Assembly (NCBI GenBank): GCA_002319875.1
Contig: DCFS01000050.1
Location: 1,210-10,937, forward strand
DNA from: Treponema sp. UBA1798
GTDB taxonomy: Bacteria; Spirochaetota; Spirochaetia; Treponematales; Treponemataceae
DNA: 9,728 nt
Reading direction: 5' to 3'
Position 1 is the stretch's first letter; each line of letters starts with the position of its first letter. Made by a program: the position numbers and the translations under genes. Shown piece by piece: positions 1 through 4,470 of the stretch. The notes under the pieces were generated by a model. That model made no database searches. It was not told where the DNA came from and saw nothing but the letters and a program-made list of their open reading frames with translations.

Positions 1-15
1 CGGATTCAGATTCAT
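1..15 (-). CDS. Possible start of a downstream minus-strand gene, cut by the window edge
   Basis: The last five minus-strand codons before the window edge read ATG AAT CTG AAT CCG (MNLNP). A GGAG lies five bases before the ATG, overlapping the last codons of the preceding reading frame, and only one base separates that frame's stop from this ATG. The arrangement is typical of translationally coupled genes in an operon. Only five codons are visible, so neither the product nor the reality of the gene can be established. Confidence 0.3.
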
Positions 16-16
16 T

Positions 17-66
17 TTACTCCAGCGCTGCGGTTGCGGCGTCCAACCAGCTTTTACCGATCCTTA
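17..66 (-). pseudogene. Possible 3' remnant of a resident gene truncated by the adjacent A+T-rich insert
   Basis: On the minus strand, immediately after the stop of the hydrolase gene, one frame reads IGKSWLDAATAALE followed by TAA at 17-19. The codons are G+C-rich (GAC GCC GCA ACC GCA GCG CTG GAG), unlike the A+T-rich hydrolase and more like the rest of the window. The frame is closed upstream by a TAA that lies within the 3' end of the hydrolase gene, so it has no start of its own. The tail, the overlapping GGAG and the next ATG look like an intact operon junction whose upstream gene has lost its 5' part. The peptide is too short to identify and could be chance coding. Confidence 0.3.
29..52. 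repeat. Short G+C-rich inverted repeat after the hydrolase gene
   Basis: On the plus strand GCTGCGGTTG and CAACCAGC pair as GCTG/GGTTG against CAACC/AGC with one bulged C, around a loop of seven bases. There is no U-run on either side, so it is not a canonical Rho-independent terminator, though it could still be a weak 3' structure for the minus-strand hydrolase transcript. Confidence 0.3.
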
Positions 67-948
67 TTTATTAGACCAGAATAATTTGTTACCAATAAAC
101 TCATATTGTATTTTATCTGCATTATATAGATAACTCAGAAAGGATCGGACTGTACTTCCAATTAAAGCATATTGGCCACAATTAAGATCTATACCTGTTT
201 CATCGCACAGTTTTTTAAGAATATCTTCGAATGAAGTTTTAGCATGAACTATTTCTAATAGTTTATTTTCAATCATTTCAACTATCAGCATATTTTCATC
301 TGCAATTTCCGTTATATCAGTTTCAATATTACCATGACTCATTACAAAATAGTCCATTTTGATTGTTTTTATTTTTTCGATTGTTTTCTTAAAACCAGAG
401 ATATCATAAATAAACGGTATTTTATATTTTTTGAGAGTTGATTCGCCAAACATACAGTCACCGAGATAACATACATTATCGTTTGTGATGATGCCAATCA
501 TTTCAAAAAAATGCCCCGGCAACGACAATACTTTTATACCTCCGGACAAAATATTTTGTTCCGTAATCACATTTGTTACTTTTGACGGTTTTGCTTCAAA
601 GAATTTATTCTTTAACTCTTTAACAGGGAACCCTCCCCACAAAAAACTGGCCTCGATTACGGGGGATTCAATAAAAGACTTTTCGGTCTGTGAAGCAAAG
701 ATTTCACAATTATACATTCTCTGCAGGTAATCGTTTCCTCCGATATGATCTGCATTTGAATGGGTATTAATTATGCCTGATAATTTCCAGTTTTTTGTTG
801 TAATAATTTTATTTATTTTCCGTCCCGATTCTTTATCATTACCTGAATCGATAAGATAAACGCCATTGTTAACTTCAACAATCCCAATGTTCGTAGGTCC
901 GGGGATTACCCATGAAGAACCTTTCAAATTTATGATTTCATCATTCAT
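64..948 (-). CDS. Metallo-beta-lactamase-fold hydrolase, probably horizontally acquired
   Basis: A 294-residue soluble protein of the metallo-beta-lactamase superfamily, with no signal peptide. Visible landmarks in order are D34-S-G after the first strands, the metal motif THSNADHIGG (H63, N65, D67, H68), PGH with H146, GDCMFG with D164 and SHGN with H205. This is a nearly complete dinuclear metal site, except that the second histidine of HxHxDH is asparagine (N65). The residues after about 215 form a helical C-terminal extension of the kind seen in glyoxalase-like and thioesterase-like members. The substrate cannot be told. The start has an AGGAG at 958-962, nine bases before the ATG. The gene is about one third G+C, clearly lower than the window's other genes, and has a long structured leader. 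Both features suggest transfer from a low-G+C donor such as a Firmicute. It is the only intact gene between the tRNA-Asn and the window edge. The fold is certain; the role is unknown. Confidence 0.88.
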   Translation of the reverse strand: MNDEIINLKGSSWVIPGPTNIGIVEVNNGVYLIDSGNDKESGRKINKIITTKNWKLSGIINTHSNADHIGGNDYLQRMYNCEIFASQTEKSFIESPVIEASFLWGGFPVKELKNKFFEAKPSKVTNVITEQNILSGGIKVLSLPGHFFEMIGIITNDNVCYLGDCMFGESTLKKYKIPFIYDISGFKKTIEKIKTIKMDYFVMSHGNIETDITEIADENMLIVEMIENKLLEIVHAKTSFEDILKKLCDETGIDLNCGQYALIGSTVRSFLSYLYNADKIQYEFIGNKLFWSNK

Positions 949-957
949 TGTTTACAT

Positions 958-962
958 CTCCT
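958..962 (-). promoter_or_regulatory. Shine-Dalgarno site of the hydrolase gene
   Basis: AGGAG on the minus strand lies nine bases upstream of the ATG at 948 and fixes that start codon. Confidence 0.7.
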
Positions 963-987
963 GACTGGCCATAATTAAACAGGTGAG

Positions 988-1021
988 GCGTTTTCAAAAG
1001 TCAGACGAGTTTTGAAAACGC
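988..1021 (-). promoter_or_regulatory. Perfect 12-bp hairpin in the hydrolase leader
   Basis: The arms GCGTTTTCAAAA (988-999) and TTTTGAAAACGC (1010-1021) are perfect complements around a 10-base loop. On the minus strand the hairpin ends about 25 bases before the Shine-Dalgarno site and is followed by CCTCACCTG instead of a U-run, so it is not a terminator. It could be a leader structure, an RNA-processing site or a protein-binding inverted repeat. Confidence 0.6.
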
Positions 1022-1091
1022 TGCTTTAATGTGATTGATTTTATAATTTTTGGAGAAACTTTTTCCCTGCCTGTCTGCAAAAACAGACATG

Positions 1092-1138
1092 AAAAATAAA
1101 AAAAAGCATTGTACCGCCGGAACAGGTTACAGTGCTTT
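1092..1138 (-). terminator. Rho-independent terminator within the hydrolase leader
   Basis: Read on the minus strand, AAAGCACTGTAACC pairs with GGTACAATGCTTT (one bulged A and one G-U pair) around a nine-base loop, and a U-rich tail follows directly (eight T, A, five T). It lies downstream of the extended -10 promoter at 1163-1171 and about 140 bases upstream of the hydrolase ATG. It therefore either ends a transcript of about 60 nt or acts as an attenuator for the hydrolase. Confidence 0.72.
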
Positions 1139-1153
1139 GATTTCCGGGAAATC
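1139..1153 (-). repeat. Small palindrome ahead of the leader terminator
   Basis: GATTTCC and GGAAATC flank a single base and can fold as a six-pair hairpin with a CGG/CCG loop. Its CCGGAA is complementary to TTCCGG in the loop of the terminator at 1092-1138, so the two elements could pair with each other as an alternative fold. Whether this happens is inference. Confidence 0.4.
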
Positions 1154-1162
1154 CTTTGTTAA

Positions 1163-1171
1163 ATTATAACA
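1163..1171 (-). promoter_or_regulatory. Extended -10 promoter for the hydrolase leader
   Basis: The minus strand reads TGTTATAAT, a perfect -10 hexamer with the TGn extension, preceded by an A-rich spacer. No good -35 exists at 16 to 18 bases (the best is TAGCCG). Transcription would start near 1156 and run through the small palindrome and the terminator at 1092-1138 towards the hydrolase. Confidence 0.5.
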
Positions 1172-1350
1172 CCATTTTTTTCTACCGGCTATCCTTTTGC
1201 AATAATTTTATGTCAGAATACAGAAAGCATCCGGAAAGTATTTCCCTCAAACAGGTATTGGCTTCAGTTGTATTTTAGCGGATAACGAAAAGGTACGTTT
1301 TCTGATTTATAAAGCAGGAATAACAGGGGCAGTTGCTATCTGTAAAAATA
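1172..1350. other. Non-coding stretch with no recognisable gene
   Basis: This sits between the hydrolase promoter and the tRNA-Asn terminator. The plus strand has a frame open from about 1206 to 1480, but it contains no ATG and runs antisense through the tRNA. The ATG at 1210 is in another frame that stops after 22 codons. Minus-strand frames are broken by several stops. I see no RNA gene here. It could be decayed coding sequence or insert flank. Confidence 0.4.
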
Positions 1351-1400
1351 AAAAGTGGTTACACACAAACTCTCTAAAAAATTTGTATATAACCACTTTT
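1351..1400 (-). terminator. Rho-independent terminator of tRNA-Asn
   Basis: Two 19-base arms (1351-1369 and 1382-1400) are complementary except for two C-A mismatches, with a 12-base loop. On the minus strand the 3' arm ends CCACTTTT and runs into TATTTTTAC. The structure begins 17 bases after the tRNA 3' end, so it terminates the tRNA transcript and insulates the hydrolase. Confidence 0.8.
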
Positions 1401-1416
1401 CTTAAGAATAGATTTC

Positions 1417-1489
1417 CGCCTCCTGCAAGTTTCGAACTTGCGACACATGGATTAACAGTCCATTGCTCTACCAGCTGAGCTAAGGAAGC
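1417..1489 (-). tRNA. tRNA-Asn (anticodon GTT)
   Basis: The minus strand folds as a complete 73-base cloverleaf. The acceptor stem is GCTTCCT/AGGAGGC with one G-U pair and a G discriminator base. The D-arm is GCTC/GAGC with AGCTGGTA in the loop. The anticodon stem ATGGA/TCCAT carries the loop CTGTTAA, hence anticodon GTT for Asn. There is a five-base variable loop, and the T-arm is GCAAG-TTCGAAA-CTTGC. The 3' CCA is not encoded, so it must be added after transcription. The gene stands alone, with its own promoter and terminator. Confidence 0.96.
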
Positions 1490-1492
1490 ATC

Positions 1493-1506
1493 CGTTCTAT
1501 CGAACG
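1493..1506 (-). repeat. Small hairpin in the tRNA-Asn 5' leader
   Basis: CGTTC and GAACG flank a four-base loop between the expected transcription start (about 1508) and the tRNA 5' end at 1489. It would lie at the 5' end of the precursor tRNA. Confidence 0.35.
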
Positions 1507-1514
1507 TGATTCAG

Positions 1515-1543
1515 ATAGTAACAAAATTGTAGAAATGTGTCAA
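1515..1543 (-). promoter_or_regulatory. Sigma70-type promoter of tRNA-Asn
   Basis: On the minus strand TTGACA (1543-1538), a 17-base spacer and TACTAT (1520-1515) form a near-consensus promoter. Transcription would start near 1508, about 20 bases before the mature tRNA 5' end. It is divergent from the operon promoter at 1570-1598, with 26 bases between the two cores. Confidence 0.85.
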
Positions 1544-1569
1544 TAGATTGGAGTGCTTTTGATTTTCTC

Positions 1570-1598
1570 TTGTGGATTGACCGCGTGCATGCTATGAT
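1570..1598 (+). promoter_or_regulatory. Extended -10 promoter of the DRTGG/hydrogenase-like operon
   Basis: TTGTGG (1570-1575), a 17-base spacer and TATGAT (1593-1598) preceded by TGC give an extended -10 promoter with a weak -35. The expected start near 1605 leaves a leader of about 65 bases before the first ATG at 1670. A nearby TTGACC (1577-1582) is only 10 bases from the TATGAT and cannot serve as its -35. Confidence 0.6.
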
Positions 1599-1658
1599 AA
1601 AGTTAGAGTCTGATCAACGTGTCCTTGAAGTGCTCTGAATACCAGAAAATAAGTGTGT

Positions 1659-1663
1659 GGAGG
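1659..1663 (+). promoter_or_regulatory. Shine-Dalgarno site deciding the DRTGG gene start
   Basis: GGAGG lies six bases before the ATG at 1670. It shows that translation starts there and not at the in-frame ATG at 1619, which lies only about 14 bases after the expected transcription start and has no such site. Confidence 0.8.
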
Positions 1664-1669
1664 TTATAT

Positions 1670-2029
1670 ATGACAGCAGGAAAAATAGCCATACTGCTCG
1701 GTGCGGAAATAGTCTGCCATGATGATTTGAGAGATAAAGAGATAATGACCGCCTGTGGATCGGATATGATGAGTGATGTTATGGCCTTTTATCATGACGG
1801 CGGACTGCTCCTGACCGGTCTTGTAAATATCCAGACAGTGAGGACAGCAAGTCTGCTTGATATCGATGCCGTCTGTTTTGTTCGTGGTAAAATACCGAAC
1901 ACTGATATGCTTGCACTGGCTCAGGAGGCTGGAATAATCATAATGCAGACGGCGCTACCGATGTTTCCTGCGTGCGGGATATTGTATCAGTCCGGAGTAA
2001 AAGGGAATATTCAGGCAGCAGATAAATGA
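1670..2029 (+). CDS. DRTGG-domain protein of the hydrogenase regulatory module
   Basis: A 119-residue small soluble protein that I place in the DRTGG-domain family, often annotated as related to the HPr-kinase N-terminal domain. The beta-strand KIAILLGAE opens the fold. FYHDGGLLLTG (around 43-53) is the glycine-rich turn at the place of the name-giving motif, and DIDAVCFVRG followed by AGIIIMQT are the two later strands typical of these domains. There are no kinase residues, so a catalytic role is unlikely; a ligand-binding or protein-docking role is more plausible. It is the first gene of the operon and its stop overlaps the start of the ATPase gene (ATGA). Proteins of this type with an RsbW-like partner recur beside [FeFe]-hydrogenase genes in anaerobic Firmicutes and Treponema, to my knowledge. 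The exact function is unknown. Confidence 0.72.
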   Translation: MTAGKIAILLGAEIVCHDDLRDKEIMTACGSDMMSDVMAFYHDGGLLLTGLVNIQTVRTASLLDIDAVCFVRGKIPNTDMLALAQEAGIIIMQTALPMFPACGILYQSGVKGNIQAADK

Positions 2030-2439
2030 CCTTTGATTACGTTGTGAGCGGTGATGATTTTTCAAGTGCCGGGACTGCTTCACAGGATATAAAAAAGCGG
2101 CTGCAGCAGCTCGGGATTCCTGTCCAGATCGTTCGCCGGACAGCTATTGCAATGTTTGAGGCAGAAATAAATATGGTTATTCATGCGCATGGCGGAGTGG
2201 CTCATGTTGCGATTGATGAACACAAGATAACCATTATCATGGAGGATCACGGTCCGGGAATTCCTGATATAGAACTTGCCATGCAGCCCGGTTATTCTAC
2301 GGCTTCCGAAAGTGCACGGGATATGGGATGGGGCGCTGGTATGGGGCTGCCTAATATGAAAAAAAATTCCGATTTTATGAAAATAGACAGTACGGTAGGA
2401 GTAGGGACCAGGGTTACGATGGAGCTTAATATCACATGA
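2026..2439 (+). CDS. RsbW/RsbT-like ATP-binding protein (GHKL fold)
   Basis: A 137-residue stand-alone GHKL ATPase domain of the anti-sigma-factor kinase type (RsbW, SpoIIAB, RsbT). The N-box is FEAEINMVIHAHGG (E45, N49). The G1 box is DHGPGIPD (D74, G76, G78). Then come GYST and the G2 box GMGLPNMKK (G105, G107, N110), and GVGTRV closes the ATP site. All the expected ATP and Mg2+ contacts are present, so it should bind nucleotide. Known relatives phosphorylate a serine on an anti-sigma-factor antagonist (STAS) or hold a sigma factor, but no STAS or sigma gene is in this window. Its likely partners are the neighbours, since it overlaps both by 4 bp (ATGA) and is probably translationally coupled. 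I infer that it converts the redox state of the iron-sulfur protein into a phosphorylation or binding signal. The biochemical target is unknown. Confidence 0.85.
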   Translation: MTFDYVVSGDDFSSAGTASQDIKKRLQQLGIPVQIVRRTAIAMFEAEINMVIHAHGGVAHVAIDEHKITIIMEDHGPGIPDIELAMQPGYSTASESARDMGWGAGMGLPNMKKNSDFMKIDSTVGVGTRVTMELNIT

Positions 2440-3827
2440 CGGATAATTTGAATACATCTCAATTCCATTCTGTTCACCTTCATGAAGAAGACTGTAAAGG
2501 CTGTACGATATGTGTAACTGGTTGTCCTGCAGAGGCTATCCGCGTCAGGGACGGTAAAGCACATATTATAGAAGAAAAATGCATCGACTGCGGTGAATGT
2601 ATCCGCCGCTGTCCGAATAAGGCCAAATACGCTAATTCTTCTGAACTGGAAGATCTCGCTCTTTATGCAAGAAGGGCTGCCCTGATTGCGCCTGCTGTGT
2701 ATGCTCAGTTCAACCTGCATTATACAACCAGACAGATCCATGAGGCTTTTAAATCGATCGGTTTCACAGATGTATTTGATGTTTCGCCTGATGCACTTAC
2801 GGTAAGCAGGGCTACTGCGAAACTGTTTGAATCGGGCAGACCGCTTCCGAAGCCTGTTATTTCGTCATCGTGTCCAACGGTGATAAAGCTGATCGAGGTG
2901 CGTTTCCCGGCCCTTATAGATAATTTGCTGCCGTTGCTTCCGCCTGTCGAAGTGTGTGCGAGGCGGGTCAGGGAACTACTTGAAAAACAGTTGAAGTCAG
3001 GGGAAAAACTTGGAATATTTTTTATATCACCCTGTCCTGCAAAAATTACCGTTGCCCGCAATCCTGTGGGATATGACAAAACTGTCCTTGATGGTGCTTT
3101 TTCTTTTGCCAACTTATACCTTCCGCTTATTACAAAATTGCGTGCTATCCGTGATGAGGAAAAACAGCGGCTTGCCGTCTCGCAAAAGGTTCCGGAAGAT
3201 GGCGGACAGCCGGTTGATACAAATGAAGACAAGAATAGCGTTCCGGATGGCCTTTCATGGGGACGCGAATCGGGAGAAGCTGAACATGTTGCCCGTTATC
3301 TCAAGCATCCTGAAAATTTTAACTGGATTACTTCATGCGGTCTTTCGCAGATTACGGAAACGCTTGAGGGGATCGAGGACGGGCAATACAGTATCTATGA
3401 TTTTGCTGAAATAGCTGCCTGTGCCGGAGGCTGCCTTGGCGGACCGCTTATGATAAAGGCGGTAAGCGAAAGCGGGGCCCATATGCGTATGCGGCTGCGT
3501 GAACATCTTGCAGATGCTGAAAAATCATGTGAAAGTCTTGAACCTGAGCAGATTGTGCTTTCAAAGGATATCGCTCCCCGTCCTGCAAGGCAACTGAGTT
3601 CCGATTTTGCCCAGGCGAGAAAAATGATGGAACAGCTTGAAGAAATAGCGGCAAAACTTCCGGGACTTGACTGTGGTTCCTGTGGAGCGCCGAACTGCCG
3701 TGCGCTTGCTGAAGATATCGTCAGGAAGCAGGCACATCTTGAAGATTGTGTTACTATTATGAAAGCCCGGTATGAAGAACTCCTGTTCGGAAAGGTCCCC
3801 GGAACTGATCATGGAAATAAAAAATAA
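2436..3827 (+). CDS. [FeFe]-hydrogenase-like iron-sulfur protein, probable sensor (HydS-related, no PAS domain)
   Basis: A 463-residue cytoplasmic protein. The N-terminus is a 2x[4Fe-4S] ferredoxin domain (C20, C23, C26, C30-P and C49, C52, C55, C59-P). The hydrogenase large-subunit domain follows, with the three H-cluster signatures: SSCP (C146), SPCPAK (C200, K203) and ACAGGC (C329, C333). All four cysteines for the cubane and the lysine that contacts the bridging dithiolate are kept. The proton-relay cysteine just before the first ligand (C299 in the Clostridium pasteurianum enzyme) is serine here (S145), and the methionines of the second and third motifs are S198 and A327. The C-terminus is an RnfB/Acs-type FeS domain (C413, C416, C421, C438), where group C sensory hydrogenases continue into a PAS domain; this one stops. 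I infer an H2 or redox sensor, or a low-activity enzyme, working with the two preceding genes, and not a main catalytic hydrogenase. Whether the H-cluster is loaded is unknown. Confidence 0.85.
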   Translation: MTDNLNTSQFHSVHLHEEDCKGCTICVTGCPAEAIRVRDGKAHIIEEKCIDCGECIRRCPNKAKYANSSELEDLALYARRAALIAPAVYAQFNLHYTTRQIHEAFKSIGFTDVFDVSPDALTVSRATAKLFESGRPLPKPVISSSCPTVIKLIEVRFPALIDNLLPLLPPVEVCARRVRELLEKQLKSGEKLGIFFISPCPAKITVARNPVGYDKTVLDGAFSFANLYLPLITKLRAIRDEEKQRLAVSQKVPEDGGQPVDTNEDKNSVPDGLSWGRESGEAEHVARYLKHPENFNWITSCGLSQITETLEGIEDGQYSIYDFAEIAACAGGCLGGPLMIKAVSESGAHMRMRLREHLADAEKSCESLEPEQIVLSKDIAPRPARQLSSDFAQARKMMEQLEEIAAKLPGLDCGSCGAPNCRALAEDIVRKQAHLEDCVTIMKARYEELLFGKVPGTDHGNKK

Positions 3828-4470
3828 TTCTGTCGCAGCTGCCAAAAAGCTGCTCAGACAGGATCTGAAAAGCAGACTTTCGGCTTTGTATAGTGCTTCT
3901 CCTGCTGCTGCTGAAACGTGGTCTGTACAGGCTGCCGGTCATATTTTAAGTTCTTCCATTTATGCAGAGGCGGAAACAGTTCTTGCCTTTTTATCATATG
4001 GAAGCGAAATAAATACGGATCATCTTGTTAAACATATCCTTACGGATGGCAGAAGGCTCGCTGTACCCCGTATTGTACCCGGAACAGCCGATATGGAATT
4101 TCATTTTATTGATGCAAAACTTCCATTCATCAGTCAGATAGTTCCCGGTTCATATGGAATCCCGGAACCTCTGGAAATACTACCAGCCATCGATAAGGCT
4201 GATTTTCCGGAACATGCCATCGTTATCGTTCCCGGGCTCGCTTTTACTTCGGATGGCAGAAGACTGGGAAAGGGTAAGGGGTTTTACGACCGGTATCTCA
4301 GACAGATTTTTGTTCAAAACAACGGTAGCCGACAGCCCCTTGCCGTTGCAGGTTTCTGTTTTTCCCTGCAGATTGTCGATTCTGTTCCGTATGATACCTG
4401 TGATGTTCTGCTGACGCATCTTGCCTGCGAAACGGGAGTGCGCCGGTGCAGCGGACTGTCAGCGTTTTGA
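3811..4470 (+). CDS. 5-formyltetrahydrofolate cyclo-ligase
   Basis: A 219-residue enzyme that converts 5-formyltetrahydrofolate plus ATP to 5,10-methenyltetrahydrofolate, ADP and phosphate, returning the storage or inhibitory folate to one-carbon metabolism. The family landmarks are the basic N-terminal helix AKKLLRQDLKSRLSAL, LAVPRIV (83-89), the folate loop GSYGIPEP (113-120), the hallmark VPGLAFTSDGRRLGKGKGFY (140-159) followed by DRYL, and the C-terminal DVLLTHLA. Its length is normal. I prefer the ATG at 3811. An in-frame ATG at 3772 would add 13 residues translated from within the upstream gene, and neither start has a strong ribosome site. The gene overlaps the hydrogenase-like gene by 17 bp, so the two are cotranscribed and probably coupled. 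Its 3' end overlaps the convergent M16-like gene by 12 bp, leaving no room for a terminator. The link between folate recycling and the sensor module is not obvious and may be only positional. Confidence 0.93.
   Translation: MEIKNNSVAAAKKLLRQDLKSRLSALYSASPAAAETWSVQAAGHILSSSIYAEAETVLAFLSYGSEINTDHLVKHILTDGRRLAVPRIVPGTADMEFHFIDAKLPFISQIVPGSYGIPEPLEILPAIDKADFPEHAIVIVPGLAFTSDGRRLGKGKGFYDRYLRQIFVQNNGSRQPLAVAGFCFSLQIVDSVPYDTCDVLLTHLACETGVRRCSGLSAF

Noticed and set aside
41..47. GTTGGAC on the minus strand resembles the GTTRRRY core of an integron attC site, and GTCTAAT at the end of the hydrolase gene resembles its partner.
   Set aside because: The two cores are only about 22 bases apart, the inner L boxes are missing and the second core is imperfect. 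No integrase gene or second site is visible.
1001..1090. A 29-codon minus-strand frame (starting MSVFADRQG) that ends inside the 12-bp leader hairpin, like a leader peptide.
   Set aside because: A run of T directly before its ATG leaves no Shine-Dalgarno site, and it begins in the terminator tail. It is worth recalling only if translation of the leader is shown.
1206..1482. A plus-strand frame open for about 90 codons, containing KYFPQTGIGFS and later residues.
   Set aside because: It has no ATG and no ribosome site, and it runs through the tRNA terminator and antisense through the tRNA. Its A+T content makes such a run unremarkable.
1577..1598. TTGACC with TATGAT as the operon promoter.
   Set aside because: The spacer is only 10 bases. 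TTGTGG at 1570-1575 gives 17 bases and was chosen instead.
1619..1669. Upstream ATG giving the DRTGG protein 17 extra residues.
   Set aside because: It lies only about 14 bases after the expected transcription start, without a ribosome site, while the ATG at 1670 has GGAGG at ideal spacing.
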